64,000 nt of DNA, taken from the NCBI GenBank assembly GCA_964246985.1, contig CAXTSE010000002.1, positions 124,001-188,000 of the forward strand, given 5' to 3'. This document shows positions 35,030 through 44,475 of the stretch, one piece after another. Both the position numbers and the translations under genes were made by a program. The first letter of the stretch is position 1; the number at the start of each line of letters is the position of its first letter. The DNA is from CAXTSE01 sp964246985 (GTDB lineage: Bacteria; Actinomycetota; Actinomycetes; Actinomycetales; Microbacteriaceae). The notes under the pieces are model-generated. The model searched no databases and had not been told where the DNA came from. It saw only the letters and a list, made by a program, of their open reading frames with translations.

Positions 35030-36100
35030 ATGAGCACCAGCACTCCCGGACTCCGCCTCGGCGTCGTCGGCGCCACCGGCCAGGTCGGCGCGGTCGTCCG
35101 ACGCCTCCTCGAGGAGCGCGAGTTCCCGGTCGCCGAGATCCGCTTCTTCGCGAGCGCACGCAGCGCCGGCACGACGCTCCCGTTCCGCGGTGAGCAGATC
35201 GTCGTCGAGGACGCGTCGACCGCCGACCCGACCGGCCTGGATGCCGCGATCTTCTCGGCGGGCGCCACGATGTCCAAGGTCCAGGCCCCGCGGTTCGCCG
35301 AGGCCGGGGTCCTCGTCATCGACAACTCGAGCGCCTGGCGGATGGACCCCGACGTGCCGCTGGTCGTCAGCGAGGTCAACCCGCACGCCATGGACGAGGC
35401 CCGGAAGGGCATCATCGCCAACCCGAACTGCACGACCATGGCCGCGATGCCGGTGCTGAAGGTGCTCGATGCCGAGGCAGGACTCGAGCGCCTCATCGTC
35501 TCGACCTACCAGGCCGTGTCGGGCGCGGGCCTCGCCGGAGGCGAGGAGCTGCTCGAGCAGGCGACCGCGGCCGTCGAGAGCGGGCACGCGATCGATCTGG
35601 TGCACTCCGGATCGGCGGTCGAGCTGCCGGCCGCGCAGAAGTTCCCCAAGAACATCGCGTTCAACGTGGTGCCGCTCGCCGGCAGCATCGTCGACGACGG
35701 CCTCGACGAGACCGATGAAGAGAAGAAGCTCCGCAACGAGAGCCGCAAGATCCTCGAGCTGCCCGACCTCCTGGTCAGCGGAACCTGCGTGCGCGTGCCG
35801 GTGTTCACGGGCCACTCGCTCAGCATCAACGCCGAGTTCGCGCGGGCTCTCAGCCCTGAGCGTGCCCGTGAGCTGCTCGCGGATGCGGCGGGCGTCCAGC
35901 TGATGGACGTCCCGACGCCGCTCGACGCTGCCGGCATCGACCCGAGCCTCGTGGGCCGCATCCGCACCGACGAGGGTGTCCCCGGAGGCCGCGGCCTCGC
36001 GCTGTTCATCTCGAACGACAACCTGCGGAAGGGCGCTGCCCTCAACGCCGTGCAGATCGCAGAGCTGGTTGCGGCGCGTCTGGCGACGTCCGCGCGCTGA
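35030..36100 (+). CDS. asd: aspartate-semialdehyde dehydrogenase
   Basis: This 356-residue NADPH enzyme reduces aspartyl phosphate to the semialdehyde. It has LGVVGATGQVGAVVRRLL at the N-terminus, active-site Cys in IANPNCTTMAAMPVLKVL, and GTCVRVPVFTGHSLSINAEF with the catalytic His in the C-terminal part. Length suits the family (about 340-370). The start at 35030 is the Met four residues before the Rossmann strand; the longer frame crosses the hairpin. It pairs with lysC in the conserved actinobacterial order. Confidence 0.96.
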   Translation: MSTSTPGLRLGVVGATGQVGAVVRRLLEEREFPVAEIRFFASARSAGTTLPFRGEQIVVEDASTADPTGLDAAIFSAGATMSKVQAPRFAEAGVLVIDNSSAWRMDPDVPLVVSEVNPHAMDEARKGIIANPNCTTMAAMPVLKVLDAEAGLERLIVSTYQAVSGAGLAGGEELLEQATAAVESGHAIDLVHSGSAVELPAAQKFPKNIAFNVVPLAGSIVDDGLDETDEEKKLRNESRKILELPDLLVSGTCVRVPVFTGHSLSINAEFARALSPERARELLADAAGVQLMDVPTPLDAAGIDPSLVGRIRTDEGVPGGRGLALFISNDNLRKGAALNAVQIAELVAARLATSAR

Positions 36101-36125
36101 CCGACCCGCGGGCTACGATTCCTGG

Positions 36126-36599
36126 ATGCCCCGCCCCGTCCTGTACGCGCTCCTCGCCGCGTACCTGGTCGCCCTCGCGCTGATCGCGTACTGGCCGACC
36201 ACCGTCGACGGCGGGATCGAGTACCGCATCTACGACGTCGTGCGCTGGTGCGCCGAGCACGGCCTCGGGTTCGTCAGCTACGAGCTCATCGAGCGCGTCG
36301 CGAACGTGCTGCTGTTCGTCCCGTTCGGGCTGCTGCTGGCCGGACTCCTGCCGCGGGCTCACCGCGCCTGGGCTGTCGCGATCGCCGTCGCCGTCTCGGT
36401 CGCGATCGAGCTGGGGCAGCTGCTGTTCCTCCCCGGCCGGTACCCGAGCATCAGCGACGTCGTGACCAACTCGCTCGGCGCCACGATCGGCGTCGTGATC
36501 GTGCTGCTGGCCGGCGGGGTGCGGGCTCGACGCCGGCTCGACGCCGACGCGCTCGCCGAGGCAAGCGATTCGCGGTACCGGGGCGAACACCAGGTATGA
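36126..36599 (+). CDS. VanZ-like membrane protein
   Basis: This 157-residue protein has four hydrophobic segments (residues 4-22, 58-77, 82-100, 112-132) and the VanZ-family pattern ERVANVLLFVPFGLLLAGLLP and IELGQLLFLPGRYPSISDVVTNSLGATIG. VanZ proteins affect glycopeptide or phosphatidate-linked envelope traits, but the biochemical role is not established. Its TGA overlaps the ATG of the next gene (ATGA), so both are translated together. Confidence 0.85.
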   Translation: MPRPVLYALLAAYLVALALIAYWPTTVDGGIEYRIYDVVRWCAEHGLGFVSYELIERVANVLLFVPFGLLLAGLLPRAHRAWAVAIAVAVSVAIELGQLLFLPGRYPSISDVVTNSLGATIGVVIVLLAGGVRARRRLDADALAEASDSRYRGEHQV

Positions 36600-37279
36600 C
36601 GTTCCGTCCGCTCGCAGCCGTGCTCGCATCCGCCGCCGTCGTGGCGGCACTGCTGAGCGGATGCGCGGCCCCCGCGGCCGACCCCGCGCTCACCGGAGGA
36701 GAAGGTGCCGTGACCGACCCGAACGCCCCGCTGATCGCCTTCTACGGCGACTCGTACACCCTGGGCACCGGCGCGTCCGACCCGAGCCTCCGCTGGTCGA
36801 GCATCATCTGCCGCGACCGTGGCTGGCGCGAGTTCAACCCGAGCGTCAACGGCCTCGGCTTCGTGAACAACCGCAGCGACGCGATCGACGAGCCCGGCCA
36901 GATCATCGAGCAGGATCCCGACATCGTGATGATCACGATGGGGCTGAACGACAACTTCTCGTACGACCGCGGGCCCGACCGCATCCGCGCGGCCATCGAC
37001 GCCGACTTCACGCGCCTGAAGGACGAGCTGCCCGACGCCCGCTTCATCGTCGTGGAGCCCTTCTGGTACTCCGACGACCGCCCGGAGTCGCTCACCGTGA
37101 TCTCGGGCTGGGTCGAGGACGCGGCCACCGCGATCGGGGCCGACTACATCCCCGACGCCTCGCACTGGATCGAAGGACACCCCGAGTGGATGGCCGACGA
37201 CGGCCTGCACCCCAACGACGAGGGCTACGCCGCGATGGCCGAGAAGATGGATGCGGCGCTGGCCAAGCTCGGCCTGTGA
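36596..37279 (+). CDS. SGNH/GDSL-type lipoprotein hydrolase
   Basis: This 227-residue protein has a lipoprotein signal ending LLSGC (Cys about residue 22), then the SGNH hydrolase blocks: IAFYGDSYTLGTGA (block I, catalytic Ser), FVNN, MITMGLND (block III, Asn) and DDGLHPNDEGYAAMA (block V, Asp and His). It probably removes acyl or acetyl groups from an envelope or extracellular substrate. It is coupled to the VanZ-like gene. Confidence 0.88.
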   Translation: MTFRPLAAVLASAAVVAALLSGCAAPAADPALTGGEGAVTDPNAPLIAFYGDSYTLGTGASDPSLRWSSIICRDRGWREFNPSVNGLGFVNNRSDAIDEPGQIIEQDPDIVMITMGLNDNFSYDRGPDRIRAAIDADFTRLKDELPDARFIVVEPFWYSDDRPESLTVISGWVEDAATAIGADYIPDASHWIEGHPEWMADDGLHPNDEGYAAMAEKMDAALAKLGL

Positions 37280-37299
37280 TCGCCGCGTAAGATCAGACG

Positions 37300-38772
37300 G
37301 TGAGCCAACCCATCGACGTCGTCCTCATCGGCGGCGGAGTAATGAGCGCGACACTCGGATCGATGCTGAAGCAGCTCGAGCCGGAGTGGTCCGTCACCAT
37401 CCTCGAGCGTCTGGGCGATGTCGCCCTCGAGAGCTCGAACCCGTGGAACAACGCCGGCACCGGTCACTCGGCCCTCTGCGAGCTCAACTACTCGCCCGAG
37501 AAGGCCGATGGCACCATCGACATCTCGAACGCGGTGAAGGTCAACGAGCAGTTCCAGGTGTCGCGCCAGTTCTGGTCCTTCCTCGTGCAGGAGGGGCTGC
37601 TGCCCGAGCCGGAGCGCTTCATCAACTCCGTGCCGCACATGAGCTTCGTCTGGGGCGAGGAGAACGTCGCCTATCTCAAGAAGCGCTATGAGGCGCTGAA
37701 GGACCACCCGCTGTTCGCCGGCCTCGAATACAGCGAGGACGCCTCCGTGATCCGCGGCTGGGCTCCCCTGCTCATCCCCGGCCGCAAGAAGGACCAGCCG
37801 ATCGCCGCCACCCGCATCGTCGCGGGCACCGACGTCGACTTCGGTGCGCTCACCCGCCTCCTGCTCGACGGGCTCGTCCGCCAGGGCGCCAAGATCAGGC
37901 TCGAGCACACCGTCACCGGGCTCAAGAAGCGCCGCGACGGCAACTGGGAGATCACCGCCCGGCACGAGATCGGCGGCACCCACGTCAAGATGACGGCACG
38001 CTTCGTGTTCGTCGGGGCCGGCGGCGCGGCCCTCAACCTGCTGCAGCGATCGGGCATCCCCGAGATCCGCGGGTACGGCGGGTTCCCGATCAGCGGGCAG
38101 TTCCTGCGCACCGACGACCCCGCGATCGTCACGCAGCACAGCGCCAAGGTCTACGGCAAGGCCTCGGTCGGCGCCCCGCCCATGTCGGTGCCGCACCTCG
38201 ACACCCGCGTCGTCGACGGGCAGGCCAGCCTGCTCTTCGGCCCGTACGCGGGCTTCTCGACCAAGTACCTCAAGACCGGGTCGTACGCCGACCTCTTCCG
38301 GGCTCTGCGCTGGCACAACCTCGGCACCTTCATCGGCGCCGGGCTGAGCAACCTCGGCCTCGTGCGCTACCTCGTGAGCGAGGTGTTCGCCTCGCGCAAC
38401 GCCAAGCACAAGGCCCTGCAGGAGTTCGCCCCGAAGGCCAAGAAGGGCGACTGGCGCCTCATCACGGCGGGCCAGCGCGTGCAGATCATGAAGCGCGGAT
38501 CCGACGGCAAGGCCGCGATCCAGTTCGGCACCGAGGTGGTCGCCTCCGCCGACGGGACGATCGCCGGGCTCCTCGGCGCCTCTCCGGGAGCGTCCACCGC
38601 CGTGCCGATCATGCTCGACGTGCTGAAGACCTGCTTCCCCGACCGCATCGACGGCTGGAAGCCGGAGCTCACGAGGATGGTCCCGAGCTACGGCGGGCAC
38701 CTCGCCGACAGCAAGGCCGCCGCCAAGAAGTCGCTGGCGACCACCGCGAAGGCGCTGCACATCCAGTCCTGA
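37300..38772 (+). CDS. mqo: malate:quinone oxidoreductase
   Basis: This 490-residue FAD protein oxidises malate to oxaloacetate at the membrane and passes electrons to quinone. It begins DVVLIGGGVMSATLGSMLKQLEP (FAD-binding), followed by ESSNPWNNAGTGHSALCELNY, the Mqo hallmark, and ends LTRMVPSYGGHLADS. Length fits the family (490-500). The GTG at 37300 directly precedes the FAD strand. It is flanked by its own spacing on both sides, so it is likely monocistronic. Confidence 0.96.
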   Translation: MSQPIDVVLIGGGVMSATLGSMLKQLEPEWSVTILERLGDVALESSNPWNNAGTGHSALCELNYSPEKADGTIDISNAVKVNEQFQVSRQFWSFLVQEGLLPEPERFINSVPHMSFVWGEENVAYLKKRYEALKDHPLFAGLEYSEDASVIRGWAPLLIPGRKKDQPIAATRIVAGTDVDFGALTRLLLDGLVRQGAKIRLEHTVTGLKKRRDGNWEITARHEIGGTHVKMTARFVFVGAGGAALNLLQRSGIPEIRGYGGFPISGQFLRTDDPAIVTQHSAKVYGKASVGAPPMSVPHLDTRVVDGQASLLFGPYAGFSTKYLKTGSYADLFRALRWHNLGTFIGAGLSNLGLVRYLVSEVFASRNAKHKALQEFAPKAKKGDWRLITAGQRVQIMKRGSDGKAAIQFGTEVVASADGTIAGLLGASPGASTAVPIMLDVLKTCFPDRIDGWKPELTRMVPSYGGHLADSKAAAKKSLATTAKALHIQS

Positions 38773-38776
38773 GCGC

Positions 38777-38806
38777 TTGACGTCCCCCGAGACGCGGGGA
38801 TAGTGT
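38777..38806 (+). promoter_or_regulatory. promoter of the ABC-F leader
   Basis: TTGACG (38777-38782) and TAGTGT (38801-38806) are 18 bases apart. Transcription would start around 38813-38815, at or next to the GTG of the three-codon upstream ORF. Confidence 0.65.
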
Positions 38807-38814
38807 CGCTCCCC

Positions 38815-38896
38815 GTGAAGCTTTAGGTCCTGCCCCCCTCCACGTCCGCGGCGTACGCCCGGTGGAGTTCGTTCGTCACGAACAGGACACCTTCCT
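38815..38896 (+). promoter_or_regulatory. attenuator leader with 3-codon uORF before ABC-F gene
   Basis: The leader starts with GTG AAG CTT TAG (38815-38826), a Met-Lys-Leu upstream ORF at the predicted transcript start. Right after its stop, GTCCTG (38827-38832) can pair with CAGGAC (38883-38888), which contains the AGGA Shine-Dalgarno of the ABC-F gene. Between them are hairpins CTCCAC/GTGGAG (38838-38843, 38862-38867) and GTTCGT/ACGAAC (38867-38872, 38878-38883). A ribosome stalled on the uORF would cover the first arm and free the ABC-F start. The mechanism is inferred; the pairing is seen. Confidence 0.65.
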
Positions 38897-40573
<1,677 letters not shown>

Positions 40574-40580
40574 CCGTCAC

Positions 40581-40596
40581 TCGAAACAATGTTCGA
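40581..40596. promoter_or_regulatory. LexA/SOS box
   Basis: TCGAAACAATGTTCGA differs at one base from the actinobacterial/mycobacterial SOS consensus TCGAAC-N4-GTTCGA. It ends 8 bases before the radical SAM gene's ATG, so LexA binding would block that gene. Confidence 0.72.
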
Positions 40597-40604
40597 ATGG
40601 GCAG

Positions 40605-41714
40605 ATGCGGTGGAGCAGCCAGGAGATCACGGTCGACCAGGGCGACGCCCTGCCCGGTCTCGCCAAGCTGAGCAACCTGGTGCGGTCGGTGCAGACGCCG
40701 GAGTTCGCCGGGATCACGTTCCACGAGGTGCTCGCGAAGAGCGCGCTCAACCACGTGCCGACCACGAGCGGAGTGCCGTTCGGCTGGACGATCAACCCGT
40801 ATCGGGGCTGCAGTCATGCGTGCTTCTACTGCTTCGCCCGGTCCACCCACAACTACCTCGACCTCGACGCGGGGGCCGACTTCGACAGCCAGCTGATCGT
40901 CAAGGTCAACGTCGCCGAGGTGCTGCAGAAGGAGCTCGCCAAGCCCAGCTGGGGGCGGCATCCGGTCGCGCTCGGCACCAACACCGACCCGTACCAGCGG
41001 GCCGAGGGTCGCTACCGCCTCATGCCCGGCATCATCGCGGCGCTCGCCGCCAGCGATACGCCGTTCAGCATCCTCACCAAGGGCACGCTGCTCCGACGTG
41101 ATCTGCCCCTGCTGCAGGAGGCAGCAGAGCGCGTGCCGATCGACGTCGCCATGTCGATCGCGATCTACGACGACGAGCTGCAGCAGTCGGTCGAACCGGG
41201 CACCCCGACGACCGCGGCTCGGCTGGCGACCGTGCGCGCGGTCGTCGACGCCGGTCTCCCGTGCTCGGTGTTCATGATGCCCGTGCTGCCCCATCTGACC
41301 GACACCGTCGAGCACCTCGACCGGGCGCTCGAGCTGATCGCCGAGTCGGGCGCCACGTCGCTCGTGTACTCCGCTCTGCACCTGAGGCCGGGCGCGCGCG
41401 AATGGTTCGCCGGCTGGCTGACGCGCGAGCATCCCGAGCTCGCCGGCCGCTATCGCGACATCTACGGCGGCGGCAGCTACGCGCAGAAGGAGTACCGGCA
41501 GTGGCTGGCCCGCCGCATGTCGCCGCTGCTGCGGAAGCACGGGCTCGACCGTCGTCCCGCGCTCGACCCGGCGACGGGTGTGCCGCGGGCCGGGGCGGAT
41601 GCCGAATACGGTCCCGCCCGTTCGGCCGTGCGTGCCGCGGCGCTGGGGCGCGGCCTGCTCACGGCCGAACTGCCGCCGCAGATGGCAGCCGCTCTTCAAC
41701 CCACCCTGTTCTGA
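40605..41714 (+). CDS. Rv2578c-like radical SAM protein
   Basis: This 369-residue protein carries the radical SAM cluster motif PYRGCSHACFYCFAR (CxxxCxxC, about residues 67-81), then LGTNTDPYQRAEGRYRLMPG and ILTKGTLLRRDLPLL, typical of the spore-photoproduct-lyase-related Rv2578c group. The start at 40605 lies just after an SOS box, and Rv2578c is itself listed in the mycobacterial LexA regulon, so a DNA-damage role is likely. The reaction is unknown. The longer frame to 40503 overlaps the ABC-F gene and is rejected. Confidence 0.88.
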   Translation: MRWSSQEITVDQGDALPGLAKLSNLVRSVQTPEFAGITFHEVLAKSALNHVPTTSGVPFGWTINPYRGCSHACFYCFARSTHNYLDLDAGADFDSQLIVKVNVAEVLQKELAKPSWGRHPVALGTNTDPYQRAEGRYRLMPGIIAALAASDTPFSILTKGTLLRRDLPLLQEAAERVPIDVAMSIAIYDDELQQSVEPGTPTTAARLATVRAVVDAGLPCSVFMMPVLPHLTDTVEHLDRALELIAESGATSLVYSALHLRPGAREWFAGWLTREHPELAGRYRDIYGGGSYAQKEYRQWLARRMSPLLRKHGLDRRPALDPATGVPRAGADAEYGPARSAVRAAALGRGLLTAELPPQMAAALQPTLF

Positions 41715-41796
41715 CAGACCGACCGCCGGGTCACGGCGACGTCACAGTCAGCGCGGCATCTGTTCCTTGACGCTCGCTGGATTTATGCTGTACGCC

Positions 41797-42495
41797 ATGA
41801 GCCCGAATCCTCCCACGAGCCTGCCCTCCGCGGGCGACGGTTCGGGCGCGCGCACCACACCCGTGCGGCTCGCGATCCTCGACGATCACGAGGTGCTGCT
41901 CGACAGCCTCGGCAGCTGGATCTCGACCAACGCGCACGACTTCGACGTCGTTCTCATGGCGCCCACCTGGCTGCAGCTCGTGCACAGCCCCGCCTTCCCC
42001 ACCGACCTCGTCTTCATCGACTTCCAGCTCAAGGAGCCCGTCTCCATCGAGGCGCGGGTGCGCACCTGCCGCGCGGCCGGCGCTCGCGTGATGGTGCTCT
42101 CGAGCGTCGACACCCCCGAGGCCAGGGAGCGTGCCCTGGCGGCGGGCGCCGCCGAGTTCGTGTCCAAGGCGATGCCGATGGCGGCAGTCATGGATGTCGC
42201 CCGACGCATCATGGGCATGGCGGATGCGGAGCCCCCGGAGCGCGCCTGGCGCCCCCTCCCCGCCGGCGCCGTGACCCACGTCCGTCCGCGACTCAGCCCC
42301 GGCGAGGAGGAGGCGCTCCGCCTCTACGCCAACGGCCACTCGACGGCCGAGGTCGCCAGCCGCATGAACGTGCAGTACGAGACCGCCAAGACCTACCTGC
42401 GACGCGTGCGCGAGAAGTACGCCAAGGTCGATCGCCCGGCCAGCAAGAAGGCCGAGTTGATCCGCCGCGCCGCAGAAGATGGTTATCTGGAGTAA
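41797..42495 (+). CDS. orphan LuxR/NarL-type response regulator
   Basis: This 232-residue protein has a receiver domain (RLAILDDHEVLLDSLGSWI with the acidic pair; phospho-acceptor Asp in LVFIDFQL; VMVLSS and FVSKAM with conserved Ser/Lys) and a C-terminal LuxR-type helix-turn-helix (LSPGEEEALRLYANGHSTAEVASRMNVQYETAKTYLRRVREKY, in parts). No histidine kinase gene is adjacent. The start may be 41797 or an ATG at 41785. Its stop overlaps the thymidine kinase ATG by one base, an odd operon partner. Confidence 0.88.
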   Translation: MSPNPPTSLPSAGDGSGARTTPVRLAILDDHEVLLDSLGSWISTNAHDFDVVLMAPTWLQLVHSPAFPTDLVFIDFQLKEPVSIEARVRTCRAAGARVMVLSSVDTPEARERALAAGAAEFVSKAMPMAAVMDVARRIMGMADAEPPERAWRPLPAGAVTHVRPRLSPGEEEALRLYANGHSTAEVASRMNVQYETAKTYLRRVREKYAKVDRPASKKAELIRRAAEDGYLE

Positions 42496-43160
42496 TGGCG
42501 AAGCTCTACTTCCGATACGGCGCGATGAACAGCGGCAAGAGCACGGCGCTGCTGCAGGCCGCGTTCAACTACGAGGAGCGCAACCAGCAGGTGCTGCTGG
42601 CGAAGCCCGCGATCGACTCGAAGGGCGACCAGTCGATCGTGTCCCGCCTCGGCATGGCCCGCGACGTCGACTTCACGATCGCACCCGACGAGGACATCTA
42701 CGCCGCGTTCACAGCAGAGCGCGCCCGCGTGATCCAGAAGACCGGGTCGGATGTCAGCTGCCTCCTGGTCGACGAGTCCCAGTTCCTGACAGAGGGGCAG
42801 GTCGACGACCTGCTGCGGATCGCGATCCTCGAGGACGTCCCCGTGCTCGCCTACGGCATCCGCACCGACTTCCAGACCGTCGCCTTTCCGGGAAGCCGCC
42901 GTCTGCTCGAGGTGTCGCACTCGCTCGAGGAGCTCAAGACGATCTGCCGCTGCGGGCGCAAGGCGGTCTTCAACGCGCGCACCATCGACGGCCAGTTCGT
43001 CTTCGACGGCGACCAGGTGGCCATCGACCAGGGCAACGTGACCTACGAGTCGCTGTGCGGCGCCTGCTACCTCGAGGAGAGCGGCGGGGTGCTGAACCGC
43101 GGATGGCGTCCGCAGCTCGACTTCAGCTACCGGGCCGCGCCCGACGCCGACTTCACGTAG
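42495..43160 (+). CDS. tdk: thymidine kinase
   Basis: This 221-residue type II thymidine kinase salvages thymidine to dTMP. It has the P-loop YGAMNSGKSTALLQ (residues 8-21), Walker-B-like CLLVDESQFL, the lasso region AYGIRTDFQTVAFPGSRRLLEVS and Cys pairs CRCG and CGACY for structural zinc. Length fits bacterial enzymes (about 190-220). Its ATG overlaps the response regulator's TAA, indicating co-translation. Confidence 0.96.
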   Translation: MAKLYFRYGAMNSGKSTALLQAAFNYEERNQQVLLAKPAIDSKGDQSIVSRLGMARDVDFTIAPDEDIYAAFTAERARVIQKTGSDVSCLLVDESQFLTEGQVDDLLRIAILEDVPVLAYGIRTDFQTVAFPGSRRLLEVSHSLEELKTICRCGRKAVFNARTIDGQFVFDGDQVAIDQGNVTYESLCGACYLEESGGVLNRGWRPQLDFSYRAAPDADFT

Positions 43161-43167
43161 GTCCGGC

Positions 43168-43202
43168 CAGTTCTGCTCTGGGCAGTTCTGCCGAGAGCAG
43201 GA
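43168..43202. promoter_or_regulatory. candidate ClgR/PopR-type operator before clpP pair
   Basis: CAGTTCTGC occurs twice (43168-43176 and 43183-43191). The second copy runs on as GTTCTGCCGAGAGCAGGA (43185-43202), which matches 15 of 18 positions with the motif at 44860 before the regulator gene. Confidence 0.55.
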
Positions 43203-43241
43203 TCGGTCGCGGCTCGTCACGGCGCTGCGGAGACTCGGTGC

Positions 43242-43856
43242 ATGGCCCAGGACTCCCGACCCCCGTACTTCACCGACCAGATGAGGCAGCAGCTGCTGCT
43301 GCATCGCGTGGTGGTGCTCGACGGCGCGCTCGACGACGACAACGGGATGCTGCTGGCCGCCCAGCTGCTCACCCTCGCCGCCGAGGACGCGACCACCGAC
43401 ATCGCCCTCTGGATCCACTCGCCGGGTGGGTCGGTGCCGTCGATGCTCGCGCTCCGCGACATCATGCGCCTCATACCGTGCGACGTCTCGACGCTCGCGC
43501 TGGGGCTCGCCTGCAGTGCCGGGCAGTTCCTGCTCTCGTCGGGCACCAAGGGCAAGCGCGCGGCCCTTCCGCACGCGCGCATCCTCATGCACCAGGGATC
43601 GGCCGGCATCGGAGGATCGGCGGTCGAGGTCGAGGTGCAGGCCGACGACCTGCGGTTCACCCGCGACACGATGCTCGGCCTCATCGCCGACGACACCGGT
43701 CAGCCGCTCGAGCGCATCTTCGAGGACTCGCTTCACGATCGCTGGTACACGGCGACGGAAGCCCGTGACTACGGCTTCGTCGACCGGGTGGTCGACTCGT
43801 TCGATCAGGTGATGCCGAGTCGGCGGCGGGTCGTCGGCATGGGGGTGGAGGCATGA
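43242..43856 (+). CDS. accessory ClpP protease subunit, catalytic triad intact
   Basis: This 204-residue ClpP-family serine protease has all three catalytic residues at normal spacing: Ser92 in LACSAGQ, His117 in ILMHQG and Asp166 in LHDRWYT. Segments IHSPGGSVPSMLAL and EARDYGFVDRVVDS are standard. It lacks the usual N-terminal axial loop context seen in housekeeping ClpP, and the pair is away from clpX/tig, so this is an accessory set, comparable to Streptomyces clpP3-clpP4. Its stop overlaps the next start by 4 bases (ATGA). Confidence 0.9.
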   Translation: MAQDSRPPYFTDQMRQQLLLHRVVVLDGALDDDNGMLLAAQLLTLAAEDATTDIALWIHSPGGSVPSMLALRDIMRLIPCDVSTLALGLACSAGQFLLSSGTKGKRAALPHARILMHQGSAGIGGSAVEVEVQADDLRFTRDTMLGLIADDTGQPLERIFEDSLHDRWYTATEARDYGFVDRVVDSFDQVMPSRRRVVGMGVEA

Positions 43857-44461
43857 GCAGCTATACGATCCCCAACGTGATCGCCGAGCATCCGCGCGGC
43901 GAGCGGATCATGGACGTCTACTCGCACCTGCTGACCGAGCGGATCATCTACCTGGGCACGGCGATCGACGCCGGAGTCGCCAACGCGCTCATCGCCCAGC
44001 TGCTGCATCTCGAGGCGACCGGACCGGGGCGCGAGATCAGCCTCTACATCAACTGCGAGGGCGGGGACCTGTCGGCCATGCTCGCGATCTACGACACGAT
44101 GCAGTTCATCCAGTCGCCCGTGGCGACGACCTGTGTCGGCGAGGCGATCGCCGCGGGGGCCGCCCTGCTGGCGGCCGGCGAGCCGGGGCGCCGCGCCGCG
44201 CTGCGCCACGCGCGCGTCGTCCTGCACCAGCCCGCCGGTCAGGGCCGGGGGACGATCCCCGACCTGATCCTCCAGGCCGACGAGCTGGTGCGCATCCGCA
44301 CCGACATGGAGGAGATCCTCTCGCTGCACACCGGGCAGGCCATAGCCTCGCTTCGACGCGACACCGACCGCGATCGGATCTTCACCGCCGCTGCGGCGCG
44401 CGACTACGGGCTGATCGACCAGATCCTCGTGCGGCACGAGGCGCCCGCCGTGCGGGCGTAG
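43853..44461 (+). CDS. ClpP-like subunit lacking the catalytic serine
   Basis: This 202-residue protein is clearly ClpP-like (ERIIYLGTAIDAGVANALIAQLLHLEA, SLYINCEGGDLSAMLAIYDTMQFI, VLHQPAGQGRG, ARDYGLIDQI), but where ClpP has GxAASMGA it reads GEAIAAGA, putting Ala100 at the nucleophile site (codon GCC at 44150-44152). His125 and Asp174 are retained. It should therefore be a ClpR-type inactive ring subunit partnering the active ClpP encoded just upstream, with which it overlaps by 4 bases. Structural or substrate-selection roles are known for ClpR-like subunits elsewhere; here this is inferred. Confidence 0.88.
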   Translation: MSSYTIPNVIAEHPRGERIMDVYSHLLTERIIYLGTAIDAGVANALIAQLLHLEATGPGREISLYINCEGGDLSAMLAIYDTMQFIQSPVATTCVGEAIAAGAALLAAGEPGRRAALRHARVVLHQPAGQGRGTIPDLILQADELVRIRTDMEEILSLHTGQAIASLRRDTDRDRIFTAAAARDYGLIDQILVRHEAPAVRA

Positions 44462-44475
44462 CGGCACGCGCCGCG

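Noticed and set aside
38777..38896. ABC-F leader considered as a riboswitch
   Set aside because: No known metabolite-riboswitch core is visible. The tiny ORF and Shine-Dalgarno pairing fit ribosome-mediated attenuation better.
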